Shown here in pieces: positions 22,501-30,717 of a stretch of 64,000 bases of DNA (position 1 is its first letter; each line of letters begins with the position of its first letter). The position numbers and the translations under genes were made by a program. The notes beneath the pieces were generated by a model, which did not search any database, was not told the origin of the DNA, and saw only the letters and a program-made list of their open reading frames with translations. Source of the stretch: Putridiphycobacter roseus (GTDB lineage: Bacteria > Bacteroidota > Bacteroidia > Flavobacteriales_D > Crocinitomicaceae); assembly GCF_003234935.1 (NCBI RefSeq), contig NZ_QKSB01000004.1, forward strand, positions 186,001-250,000, read 5' to 3'.

Positions 22501-23961
22501 ACTTTGATTCTGGTCGGTTGCACTTGTCACTACCGTACCATCTCCAAAATGCCACTCCCAATTGGTAATATCAGAAAATGAAGCACTTGAATCGTTAAAT
22601 TCAACGGACAAAGGCACACAACCATCTACGACATCCGGAATAATAATTGCATTGGGTTTGTTTAAGGTATCCACTTGCACGGCAACGCCTACGCATCCAA
22701 AAGCAGTGGTCATTTGTAAAGTCGTTGTAATTATAATTTCACCATTAATCGAGTACGCATTCGTATCACCAGTAGTGTATGAAAATAATGGTGTTGTTGT
22801 GGTCAATAACGTGTCTGCTACGGTCCACAAATAACTTGCAGCATTTAAATCTGTTGGCGTATATTGAATAAGCATAGGTTCTTGACAAGCAAAATCTGGC
22901 GTCGACGTAAAAGATGGATCTATATCTTCCACAAATACAGTAATAGTAGTATCTTTTGGACAGGCTCCAGAAATAGTAAGTGTAATGTCATGGTAACCTC
23001 CCGAATTAAAACTTACTTGTGCCCCCCCCGTGAACACAAAAGTACCACTTGGATCCGTGCTCCAATTATATAAACCAGGACTGGAAAGATTTACAATATT
23101 AGCGAGCGTATTTATACAGATTGTATCAGAAATTTCAAAACTAGCCAAAGGTTCCCCAACATTCACCATGGTAAAGCTAGAGTCTGCACAACCATTGGTA
23201 TCTGTAGCCACCAAAACCACCTGTGATTGCCCTGTAGTAAATTGTTGTCCTTGGGGATTTGTAGTTGTTGCAGTATTTGTATTTCCAAAATCCCAAGCGT
23301 AAGTTAAGGGGCCCCATAGAGAAGTAGAAGTATTTTGAAAATTTACATTTAAAGGGGAAACACAACCCATTGGGGGATTTGGCGAAGTTAAAAATGAAAC
23401 ATTGGGTGGCGTTGAACTATTAATAACATTATTATATTGTAAACTGGCATTACAGGAAGCTAAATTAGTCACTAATGAAAGGGAGACATCATAACTACCC
23501 GCAGAAGGAAAGAAATATACCGGATTTGTCCCCGTTGTATTACCTCCATTACTGAACACCCAACTTAAACTAGTTATGGTAATGCCGTTATTTAAAACGG
23601 TTGTATTATTAAAACTCACATTTAAAGGTGCACAACCTTGTTCATTATTTAGTGTAAAAGTTGGTATAGGTGTTGGGTAAACATCTATGGTAATGTTTCC
23701 GATTATTGGACCTCCAGCAACTTCCCTAAAGTTAACCGTAAAAGTACCAGCAGTGATGTAAGTATTCGAAGGATTTGCAATATTTGCAGTACTTCCATCT
23801 CCAAATTCCCAGAAAAAAGTAGAAGATCCAGCAGGCGCAGTAAAGTTTATCGCTAAAGGAAGACAACCTTCATTTATATCTGAAGTTTGAGCATATACAC
23901 TTTGATTATAAAATGTAGCAAAAAACAAACAAAGTAATAATTCTTTCAAAAATTTCATCAA
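19585..23961 (-). CDS. Giant PKD-repeat surface protein with T9SS type B (gliding-associated) C-terminus
   Basis: 1458 residues after a signal peptide (1-24). The chain is a string of roughly a dozen or more PKD-type domains, each with a W-x-F/W-G-D/N-G motif, spaced about 80-100 residues apart. A cysteine near each domain start (C-x-P-L, C-V-P-L) may pair in disulfides. The last ~90 residues form the type B sorting domain: TFTPNGDGNNDL, IFNRWGELIFET and VGWDGYYKG. Proteins of this kind (SprB is the model) are exported by the T9SS and anchored at the surface as adhesins. Type B cargo generally needs a PorP/SprF partner, and one lies just across the divergent region at 24859. Confidence 0.9.
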   Translation of the reverse strand: MMKFLKELLLCLFFATFYNQSVYAQTSDINEGCLPLAINFTAPAGSSTFFWEFGDGSTANIANPSNTYITAGTFTVNFREVAGGPIIGNITIDVYPTPIPTFTLNNEQGCAPLNVSFNNTTVLNNGITITSLSWVFSNGGNTTGTNPVYFFPSAGSYDVSLSLVTNLASCNASLQYNNVINSSTPPNVSFLTSPNPPMGCVSPLNVNFQNTSTSLWGPLTYAWDFGNTNTATTTNPQGQQFTTGQSQVVLVATDTNGCADSSFTMVNVGEPLASFEISDTICINTLANIVNLSSPGLYNWSTDPSGTFVFTGGAQVSFNSGGYHDITLTISGACPKDTTITVFVEDIDPSFTSTPDFACQEPMLIQYTPTDLNAASYLWTVADTLLTTTTPLFSYTTGDTNAYSINGEIIITTTLQMTTAFGCVGVAVQVDTLNKPNAIIIPDVVDGCVPLSVEFNDSSASFSDITNWEWHFGDGTVVTSATDQNQSHTYTSTGEFNAFLIITNANGCKDTSYFVTIAVGDVLTPNFSVSNTDICPGESILFTDITAGPLADSVDAWHYYSEDARQFSCFDVANPSWSYYHESGPQDVTMVVGFNGCYSQTTQTALINVKGPIADFKYSIDCDTPLDVLFESTSQDATTLSWSFDDLTTSTALSPTHTFANSGDYYVKLVASNASTGCADDSITFLVQARNLSAAIAYDTLWCAGTEFTIDASNSVDVFESCNMGYTWFFSDSTMRPLMTEKPIDSVLFNQPGMNEVMLVVRDIHNCKDTAWAFVNTYGVTPIISMSDSSICTPDTLNFISLSYADTTIASWIWNFPDNDSAFVENPTHIFVPDSNVVGNVPVGLEITDVLGCKTKTTLNLDIYKPVSTITVPDITICSGTTVQFQASDFTTYGSSLTYEWDFDDSNTSTIQNPLNTFVQAGEYHVNMAIAEIASGCLDTSSIIITVADYPVADFSSSVDSILFVCPDDNVIFTNTSTAINAASYSWDFGNGLNSSIINPGTVFDTNGTYTVQLIVTLNSPFGCSDTINKLIMVQQPSGDFMTDLGLDTICRLGIVTFDITDSISVGDYYWDFGDGKGAGAVSPVSNQYTFVPPGGQTLAKLIMTNVDGSCPLTRTKPINIFDVKADFIRNGNDIDTAICPMPYPLQNNANNANSYYWDFGDGQTSTLENPGAHNYDTTGTFDVLLGIKNNTLTCTDTIVKSIIIYPNPIIELQGDTICEGDFASVMNLVTDTSYSYVWTSDPVFLVNNANTQIVNDKPTSNTNYYLTVTNAYGCTVSDFTSVKVYNPINIPDFDTTIVIGDSIFLPMPYDGTHYTIIWDPSNGLSCLECPNPFVQPLVQTSYQLVITDEIGCFTDEALYVIKIHPETFISLPTTFTPNGDGNNDLIYVEGWGIKELMEYKIFNRWGELIFETDDINVGWDGYYKGMLQNNDVYLVQVKAMTWRNEQKSYESYINLMR

Positions 23962-24036
23962 ATGGAAAGTTAAAGCTTTTTTATTATAATGCGCTAAATT
24001 TAGTTAAAAAACTATAATTAAATGATTTATATTACA

Positions 24037-24044
24037 TACTTTTG
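24037..24044 (+). promoter_or_regulatory. Putative -7 box of the M43 protease-PorP-PorE operon
   Basis: TACTTTTG matches TAnnTTTG and lies 29 bp before the ATG at 24074. No TTG -33 element stands at 17-20 bp upstream. Confidence 0.45.
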
Positions 24045-24073
24045 ACAATAACAACAATTTATTTTTTATTTAC

Positions 24074-24856
24074 ATGAAAAAAGTGTTTCATTTATTTTTT
24101 TGTATTCTGTTTTTATCAAGTACCACTGTTTTTTCACAAAACGTATTTGAATCATTGCCATGCTTGGAGAAAAAATTCTCTATAGTAGTACACATCACTA
24201 AAGACAGTTTAGGCGAGCCAAACATTTTAGAAAGTGATATTATAGCTCATGTTACAAGTTTAAATAATTTATGGGACGACATATGTGTATCTTTCGAAAT
24301 CTGCGAATTTAGATATATTGACAATTTCCAGTACGACATAATTGATAATATAGACAGTACAGAATGGCCTCAATTACAAGTTGACCATCATGTAGCCAAT
24401 CACATCAACATGTTTTTTGTTCAAAACACCTTAGAAGGGAGTAGTTTTGCAAGTTTAGGAGGAGTAGCCAATACAAATAGCGGCGGACTTGTGATTGTAA
24501 AAACACATGGGTTTTCTGTAATTGCGCATGAAATGGGTCATTTTTTTGGACTGTATCACACATGGGAAGGATCCTTGTCTGCGAATCCAGAATTGGTAGA
24601 TGGCAGTAATTGCGACACGGCAGGAGATTTGGTATGCGATACACCCGCCGACCCTTTTTATGAAGACTCTGGTATAGCATGGGTAGAAATAGGGACAAAC
24701 GAATACCTTTATGATGGTTTAGATGCGAATGGAGATTATTACATTCCTAATGTTGAAAATATCATGTCATATTACCCTGGAGGATGTAATTTTACGCATG
24801 GTCAATACCTAAGAATGGCTAATACCTACTTGAATTCAAATCCAAAAATGTGGTAG
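24074..24856 (+). CDS. M43 (pappalysin-like) zinc metalloprotease
   Basis: 260 residues with a signal peptide to about residue 21 (TVFSQ). The zinc site is His152-Glu-Met-Gly-His156-x5-His162, the extended HExxHxxGxxH motif of metzincins, followed by a CDTAGDLVCDTPADP segment characteristic of M43 and a Met-turn NIMSYYPGG near 235. M43 enzymes cleave extracellular proteins. Unlike many Bacteroidota relatives this copy has no T9SS tail: it ends 25 residues after the Met-turn. It may therefore stay in the periplasm, and together with the next two genes could process secretion-system cargo; that role is inference. Stop and next ATG are 2 bp apart. Confidence 0.88.
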   Translation: MKKVFHLFFCILFLSSTTVFSQNVFESLPCLEKKFSIVVHITKDSLGEPNILESDIIAHVTSLNNLWDDICVSFEICEFRYIDNFQYDIIDNIDSTEWPQLQVDHHVANHINMFFVQNTLEGSSFASLGGVANTNSGGLVIVKTHGFSVIAHEMGHFFGLYHTWEGSLSANPELVDGSNCDTAGDLVCDTPADPFYEDSGIAWVEIGTNEYLYDGLDANGDYYIPNVENIMSYYPGGCNFTHGQYLRMANTYLNSNPKMW

Positions 24857-24858
24857 TC

Positions 24859-25860
24859 ATGAGATTTATTCTACTTTTACTCACCTTTAGTTTTATCACC
24901 GTTGGATTCGGTCAAGATCTTCATTTATCACAGTTTTATACGAATAAAATGAACTTGAACCCTGCTTTTTCAGGAAGGTATGACGGTACTTACCAATTTT
25001 CAGGAAACTATAGAAATCAATGGCGCGAAGCTGGCACCCCCTTAAACACCATTTTCTTTTCCTTTGACAAACACTTTTTTATTCATGCAGATGAATTAAA
25101 TGTCGGCATATTATTTAATGATGACCAGTTTGCTGGTTATAACCAAAGGACCAATAAATTTTTACTAAATGCGAGTTATACAAAAAGACTTGGTTTAAAT
25201 AAATTAAGTGCAGGTATCCAAATGGGAGTGGTTTTAAGTAGTACCGATTTTTCCAACCAAACCTTCCCGAACCAATGGGTTTATTTAAATGGAGAATTCG
25301 ACCAAAATGTTCAAAATGGAGAAACCAACTTATCGGCTAATCAAGCATATTTTGATGCAAATATGGGACTAGTATGGTCGCGTAAGTTCAACAATATAAC
25401 CCCCACGGTAGGATTTTCCGTATACCACATAAACAAACCAAAAGACACCTATAATGAAACTTATATAGAGAGATTAAGGATGCGTAAGGTGTTTTTCACA
25501 GAAGTGGATTGGCGAATAAAAAATAATCTTTCCATTGAACCTAAATTTCTATACATGTGGACTACCAATGCGCAAGATTTAATTGTTGGTACCAACCTTA
25601 AAAAACACCTTAACTCAAAAATCATTCACCACATATATGCAGGAGTAATGATGAGAACAGGTTTTAGTAGAAACATTGACGCTATTTTTCCTACGATTGG
25701 ATTTAATATAGATAAATTTGACGTAGGCTTTAGTTACGATATTAACGTGTCTCAATTGAGCCAATACAACAATAGTAAGTCAAGCTTAGAATGGTCAGTC
25801 GTGTATACATTCCCTATGTTTAATCCAAAAAAATTAGCAATACCTTGCGATAGATACTAA
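24859..25860 (+). CDS. PorP/SprF family T9SS outer-membrane protein
   Basis: 333 residues from the ATG at 24859; a GTG nine bases earlier overlaps the M43 gene and only adds three residues. The signal peptide ends near FSFITVGFGQ. The mature start has the family hallmark: QDLHLSQFYTNKMNLNPAFSG, with the asparagine-proline-alanine triad, followed by YRNQWREAG. The rest is a predicted barrel. PorP/SprF proteins retain type B T9SS substrates at the surface, and often each has a dedicated cargo. The nearest type B cargo is the divergent PKD protein at 19585-23961, a likely partner. It is followed 10 bp later by a PorE-like protein. Confidence 0.93.
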   Translation: MRFILLLLTFSFITVGFGQDLHLSQFYTNKMNLNPAFSGRYDGTYQFSGNYRNQWREAGTPLNTIFFSFDKHFFIHADELNVGILFNDDQFAGYNQRTNKFLLNASYTKRLGLNKLSAGIQMGVVLSSTDFSNQTFPNQWVYLNGEFDQNVQNGETNLSANQAYFDANMGLVWSRKFNNITPTVGFSVYHINKPKDTYNETYIERLRMRKVFFTEVDWRIKNNLSIEPKFLYMWTTNAQDLIVGTNLKKHLNSKIIHHIYAGVMMRTGFSRNIDAIFPTIGFNIDKFDVGFSYDINVSQLSQYNNSKSSLEWSVVYTFPMFNPKKLAIPCDRY

Positions 25861-25870
25861 TTTAAATAAC

Positions 25871-27964
25871 ATGAATTTAAAAACCATTTTATATACCGTT
25901 ATTTTTATATTTTCTAATGCAACTTATTTAATTGCACAGGGAGAGGAAAAAGCATTGACAGATATAAAATTAAAAGAACTCAAAGGCTTAGCAAAAAATT
26001 CATTAAGACTTGGTGATACCTATACTGCTTTATATTATTATGAAGAATGGGCTAAAAGAAAACCAAAAAATAACGACCTTAATTTTCAAGTAGCAGAACT
26101 TTTTAAATTCACCAGAAACTATAAGCAAGCAGAAGTTTGGTATGCAAAACTTGATTCTATCGATCCGAAAGCATATCCTTTAGCTGTTTTTGAACTTGCA
26201 AGAATGCAAGTAGCACAAGGGAAATATGAAGCAGCAAAAGAAAATTATTTAGCCTTTAAAAAACTAGCTAGATATGTAGATGATATTTATTATAGAGACC
26301 AGTATAAAAAAGGAATTGCTTCCTGCGATTTTGCAATCACTTACAAGGATTCGGCCCCTACCGCCATTATAAACCATTTAAACCGTACCATAAATAAACC
26401 CCATGTTGAATTTTCGCCAATTATTGTAGATGAAAACAACCTAATCTATGGTTCTTTAAACATTGAAGGCGTTGAATATTATAACATTAGTGCACATGAT
26501 AGCATGACAGTTCCATTACGGAAATTTTATACAGCAAAAAAAATAAATGATGAATGGGAATCACAAGGCGAACTTAAAGGCCCTTTTAATCAAGAAAATG
26601 CACACGTTGGGAATGCAACCTTATCCCCAGATGGCAATAGAATGTACTATACGATATGTCAGAAAAACTGGCAAAATAAAGTTGTTTGTCATTTGTATTA
26701 TACAGAAAAAACGGGCGAAAATTGGACAGCTCCAGTAAAAATGAATGAAAGTATTAATTTACCTAATTTTACTACCACACAACCTGCAATTGGCATTGAC
26801 TCTAGAACCAATGCTGAATTGATTTACTTTGTTTCCGACAGACCAGGAGGAAAAGGGGGATTAGACCTATGGTACACAGAATACAATAAAAGAAGAGAAA
26901 TATTTAAAACGCCCAAAAATGCTGGTTCAAGAATTAACAGTAAAGGAGACGAAGCTACCCCTTTTTACGATTATACTGCACACAGTTTATATTATAGTTC
27001 TAATGGTGGAATTGGATTTGGTGGGTATGATATTTATAAAACCTTTGGCGAAAAAAGAAAATGGGAGCCCTCAGAAAATTTAGGTAAAGGAATTAATTCC
27101 TCTTATGACGATTTAGATTTTGTATTAAACAAGGACAAAAGTGGTGGGTTTATTATCTCTAATAGGGCTGGAGGAATGGCACTATTGAGTGAAACTTGCT
27201 GTGATGATTTATATGAATTCACTTTTTCTGAATTTATTAAAATAGAATTTTTAGCGGAAGTCAAGAATGTGGAAAATGAATCTTTAGATGATTTTAAATT
27301 GAACGTTTATTTGAATAACCCTAATACTGGCGAGAAGGTATTGATTAAGAAAGAAGACCTACATCAATCCAGTTTTGAATTAAACTTAAACCAAGGGTAC
27401 ACTTATTCCATTGAAATTTCTAAAGTAGGATATTATTCAAAAAACACAGAAATAACGACTGCCACCATTAGCGAATCCATAGCCATTAATAAAGATATCA
27501 TTTTAGAAAAAATTCCAGAGGAACCAATTATCTTAAAAGGAATTTTATACGAGTATAACAGTGCGCAACTTAGTAAGTCGGCAAAAGCAATAATCGACAC
27601 CACACTTTATCAATTACTATTAGACAAAGAAAATATTGTCATTCAAATATCTTCTCATACAGATAATGTAGGAAAAGACGCGTACAATATGAACCTCTCC
27701 GTTAAAAGAGCCAAAAGTGTGGTAAATTACTTAGTTGACAAGGGTATTGACCCAATGCGTTTAGCATATAAAGGGTACGGAGAAACCATGCCTATCGCAT
27801 CCAATCAAAATGAAGATGGATCAGATAATCCAACAGGAAGAAGTTTAAACAGAAGAACCGATTTTAAGGTAATTAGTGAATTAAAAAGAAACCTTCCTGA
27901 GCAAGAAGAGGATGAGGAAGCAAAAGACAAAAAATATAAAAGGGAGAAAAAAATAAATTTCTAA
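25871..27964 (+). CDS. PorE-like TPR/PD40/OmpA protein
   Basis: 697 residues with a signal peptide to about residue 23. In order: TPR-like helices (~30-150), PD40 beta-propeller blades (~170-440, with repeating SPDGNRMYYT, ISNRAGG and YYSSNGG motifs), a small beta domain (~455-555) resembling the carboxypeptidase regulatory fold, and an OmpA-like peptidoglycan-binding domain (~560-680, with SSHTDNVG and N-x-x-L-S-x-x-R-A). The same order is known from PorE of Porphyromonas, which links the T9SS to peptidoglycan. The basic tail KKYKREKKINF is short. Together with the PorP/SprF gene it points to a cargo-specific T9SS accessory module. Confidence 0.88.
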   Translation: MNLKTILYTVIFIFSNATYLIAQGEEKALTDIKLKELKGLAKNSLRLGDTYTALYYYEEWAKRKPKNNDLNFQVAELFKFTRNYKQAEVWYAKLDSIDPKAYPLAVFELARMQVAQGKYEAAKENYLAFKKLARYVDDIYYRDQYKKGIASCDFAITYKDSAPTAIINHLNRTINKPHVEFSPIIVDENNLIYGSLNIEGVEYYNISAHDSMTVPLRKFYTAKKINDEWESQGELKGPFNQENAHVGNATLSPDGNRMYYTICQKNWQNKVVCHLYYTEKTGENWTAPVKMNESINLPNFTTTQPAIGIDSRTNAELIYFVSDRPGGKGGLDLWYTEYNKRREIFKTPKNAGSRINSKGDEATPFYDYTAHSLYYSSNGGIGFGGYDIYKTFGEKRKWEPSENLGKGINSSYDDLDFVLNKDKSGGFIISNRAGGMALLSETCCDDLYEFTFSEFIKIEFLAEVKNVENESLDDFKLNVYLNNPNTGEKVLIKKEDLHQSSFELNLNQGYTYSIEISKVGYYSKNTEITTATISESIAINKDIILEKIPEEPIILKGILYEYNSAQLSKSAKAIIDTTLYQLLLDKENIVIQISSHTDNVGKDAYNMNLSVKRAKSVVNYLVDKGIDPMRLAYKGYGETMPIASNQNEDGSDNPTGRSLNRRTDFKVISELKRNLPEQEEDEEAKDKKYKREKKINF

Positions 27965-27985
27965 ATTGCTTTCGCATTTACACCT

Positions 27986-28531
27986 TTACAGTTTCAGTTC
28001 AATTCTTACATTTTCATTTTCCAATTCAATCATGTGCTCTTCTAAAATAAAGTTCCCTTCTTTAAATTTGTTATTCCTCGTTTCCGATTGCTCTTGTCTT
28101 CTAACACTTCTAGCATAACGTCTCACGGCATTAGCGTCTTTTAAAATAATTCCTGGAACAGGAACACTTTTACCATTTTCATCTTTTGCTACCATGGTAA
28201 AGTAAGAGGAGTTGCAATGTTTTTTCTTACCTGTTTGAATATTTTCAGCTTCTACCCTTACACCAACTACCATAGAAGTTCTACCTGTAAAATTAATGGA
28301 AGCTTTAAGAGTGACAAGCTCCCCTACTTCAATCGGTTTTAAAAAATCGACTTTATTTACAGAAGCAGTAACACAATAATAAGCAGAATGTTTGGAGGCA
28401 CATGCAAATGCAATTTGATCCATTAAATTGAGTATAAAACCACCGTGTATTTTACCACTAAAATTAGAATTAGATGGCAACATTAATTGAGTAATGGTTA
28501 TTCTTGAGTCTTTTATTTCTTTGAAGTTCAT
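27986..28531 (-). CDS. Acyl-CoA thioesterase, hotdog fold (YciA/BFIT type)
   Basis: 181 residues. The hotdog signature GKIHGGFILNLMDQIAF near residue 26 contains the catalytic Asp in the central helix and the H-G-G active-site turn; a second strand-rich part with VDFLKPIEVGELVTL follows. The C-terminal ~45 residues are polar and helical. Enzymes of this group hydrolyse medium- to long-chain acyl-CoA in the cytoplasm and tune the free CoA pool. The gene converges on the PorE-like gene with a 21-bp gap, so it belongs to a separate transcript. Confidence 0.9.
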   Translation of the reverse strand: MNFKEIKDSRITITQLMLPSNSNFSGKIHGGFILNLMDQIAFACASKHSAYYCVTASVNKVDFLKPIEVGELVTLKASINFTGRTSMVVGVRVEAENIQTGKKKHCNSSYFTMVAKDENGKSVPVPGIILKDANAVRRYARSVRRQEQSETRNNKFKEGNFILEEHMIELENENVRIELKL

Positions 28532-28685
28532 AGCGTTTTTATGATGAATTAAATGTAGTCAATATAAGTGAGTTTTAGCCAAATTACCATTTACCATTTC
28601 CACATTCACAAAAAATATTTGATAGTATTCATGGGTTTATGTTCAAGTTATGAAAGAAGTATTTAATTTAGAAAAAAATTAAAAA

Positions 28686-30251
28686 GTGGTTTTAAATTAT
28701 ATTTGGATTGGATTTTTCTTAATTGCACTCGTTGTTGCCATTGTGAAAACAATTGGTGGAGACATGGATGTTTTCTCTGCCATTGTGAATAGTACTTTTG
28801 ACATGGCAGAAACCTCCTTTACTATTGCCATAGGATTAACAGGTGTTTTATGTCTATGGTTAGGGATTATGAAAATTGGAGAAGATGGTGGCGCAATACG
28901 TATCTTATCCAGGTTAGTTGGACCTTTTTTTAACAAACTTTTCCCAGACCTTCCTGAAGACCATCCGGCGAGGGGTTCCATGTTAATGAATTTTTCGGCC
29001 AACATGTTAGGACTTGACAATGCCGCTACACCAATGGGATTGAAAGCCATGAACGAAATGCAAACGGTAAATCCAGATAAAGATACAGCCAGCAATGCAC
29101 AGATCATGTTTTTAGTTTTAAATACTTCAGGTCTAACTTTAATACCTGTAGCGGTAATGAATTACAGAAATTTATTTGGCGCTGAAAATCCATCTGATAT
29201 ATTTATCCCCATTTTAATCTCCACTTTTTTTGCTTCTTTAATTGGTTTGATTACGGTTGCAATTTATCAAAAAATAAATTTGTTTGACAAAGTTGTATTG
29301 GCATACATAGGAGGACTTACCCTAATTATTGCGGGTATTCTTTGGTACTTTACTAGTTTAACACCGGAAGACTTGGCAGTACAATCGAGTTTATTTAGTA
29401 GTATCGTTTTGTATGGTTTAATTTGTGCTTTTATTATCATGGCTTTGGTTAAAAAAGTGAATGTTTATGAATCCTTTATCGAAGGTGCGAAGGATGGATT
29501 TGGTATTGCCATTAAAATAATTCCATACTTGGTGGCCATTTTAGTTTCTATTGGCGTATTTCGTGCTTCGGGAGCACTCGATTTTTTGATTGAAGGCTTT
29601 AGATGGTTTTTTGCTTTGTTTACCAGCAGTACCGAATTTGTAGATGCTTTGCCCACTGCCTTGTTACGACCATTGAGTGGCACTGGCTCTCGTGGCATGA
29701 TGTTGGATATTTTTGAAACACATGGTGTGGATAGTTTTGCTGGAAAACTGAGTGCAACTTTACAGGGTGCTACAGACACCACTTTTTACATAGTTGCTGT
29801 ATATTTTGGGTCCGTTGGAATAAAAAAGACCCGATACGCAATAAAAGCAGGTCTGATTGCCGATTTAGCAGGTATTGTTTCCGCCATAGTAATCGCCTAT
29901 TTATTCTTTGGCTCCACCATTAATCAAACGCAACTTAGTCCGAATGAAGTATTGAATGATTTTCAAACACATTGGCAAACCCGTAATTTTGAACAATTAT
30001 CAACCTACATGAGTGAAGACATTGTACTATACGACCAAACCTATGATACCATTGCCATTAATAAGGAACAAGCCATAACGCAATTTTTCAAAACAGACCA
30101 ATCTACTCAGTTTAAAAATAGCCTTATTCAAGAAAATGATCAATATTTTGGATTTATTAAGGCCTCAAATGAAACTTTAGACAAAAAGAACGTTAAATTG
30201 GTGATATCGAAACAAAAGATTACGGCAATTCAATATTTAGGTATATTTTAA
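28686..30251 (+). CDS. SpmA/SpmB-type nucleoside-recognition (Gate) membrane protein with C-terminal extension
   Basis: 521 residues starting at GTG 28686. Residues ~1-410 are a fusion of two Gate-domain halves, as in SpmA and SpmB: about eight to ten hydrophobic helices, the SANMLGLDNAATPMGLKAM motif near 100, and TALLRPLSGTGSRGMM plus a TDTTFYIVAVYFG segment in the second half. After residue ~415 comes a soluble ~105-residue region (NEVLNDFQTHWQTRN... to the end). It looks like a small alpha+beta domain of the SnoaL/NTF2 type. Such an extension is not usual in this family as I know it. Substrate unknown; spore function does not apply here. Confidence 0.8.
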   Translation: MVLNYIWIGFFLIALVVAIVKTIGGDMDVFSAIVNSTFDMAETSFTIAIGLTGVLCLWLGIMKIGEDGGAIRILSRLVGPFFNKLFPDLPEDHPARGSMLMNFSANMLGLDNAATPMGLKAMNEMQTVNPDKDTASNAQIMFLVLNTSGLTLIPVAVMNYRNLFGAENPSDIFIPILISTFFASLIGLITVAIYQKINLFDKVVLAYIGGLTLIIAGILWYFTSLTPEDLAVQSSLFSSIVLYGLICAFIIMALVKKVNVYESFIEGAKDGFGIAIKIIPYLVAILVSIGVFRASGALDFLIEGFRWFFALFTSSTEFVDALPTALLRPLSGTGSRGMMLDIFETHGVDSFAGKLSATLQGATDTTFYIVAVYFGSVGIKKTRYAIKAGLIADLAGIVSAIVIAYLFFGSTINQTQLSPNEVLNDFQTHWQTRNFEQLSTYMSEDIVLYDQTYDTIAINKEQAITQFFKTDQSTQFKNSLIQENDQYFGFIKASNETLDKKNVKLVISKQKITAIQYLGIF

Positions 30252-30252
30252 A

Positions 30253-30717
30253 ATGTTCGGAAAAAAGAAAAAAAAGAAACAAATTGAAGGAAAGGTAAAG
30301 TTGCAACCACTTGATTTTCCTGCAAAAGTATTAAGTGTATGGTCTGAAGCCATCTCAGGGGATGAAAAATGCTTACAAGTTTTACTGAAAAGTGAATATC
30401 GGGCCTTGGGATTGTTTGTGTACGCTTTGTATTTAAAAGAAGATGCAAGGACCTGGTTATTAGAAAATGGCTATGCGCATTTAATGGCCATGATTAATGG
30501 TGTGGAAGGAAACAAAAATGCCATAGCATGGTTGGATGTCCACGGTTTTCACATCCTAAAAAATATGGCATTATCTGCCGACGGAGAAGCTGCTGGATTC
30601 CAATGGTTGGTAGACAATAACCATAAAGATATGGCTTTGATTTCAAAGAAAATTGAACACTTAAAAGATGAAATTGAGTTGAACAATAATGATGTGCATA
30701 GAATCAGCAGAGATTAA
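30253..30717 (+). CDS. Unknown soluble protein
   Basis: 154 residues, start ATG immediately after the Gate-family gene (1 bp gap), so probably in the same operon. The N-terminus is very basic (FGKKKKKKQIEGK); no signal peptide or membrane helix. The body is helical with a repeated pattern of short blocks such as ALYLKEDARTWLLENGYAHLM and KNAIAWLDVHGFHILKNMA, about 33 residues apart, suggesting a small all-helical repeat fold. I do not recognise a family. The C-terminus overlaps the convergent tRNA nucleotidyltransferase gene by 4 bp. Confidence 0.6.
   Translation: MFGKKKKKKQIEGKVKLQPLDFPAKVLSVWSEAISGDEKCLQVLLKSEYRALGLFVYALYLKEDARTWLLENGYAHLMAMINGVEGNKNAIAWLDVHGFHILKNMALSADGEAAGFQWLVDNNHKDMALISKKIEHLKDEIELNNNDVHRISRD

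Noticed and set aside
19585..23961. Many long open frames opposite the PKD gene
   Set aside because: They lie in other frames of a strongly supported coding region, have odd composition and no domains; they are shadows.
28650..28682. Ten-codon ORF just before the Gate-family gene, possible leader peptide
   Set aside because: It has no run of regulatory codons and no following attenuator; random AT-rich sequence gives such ORFs often.
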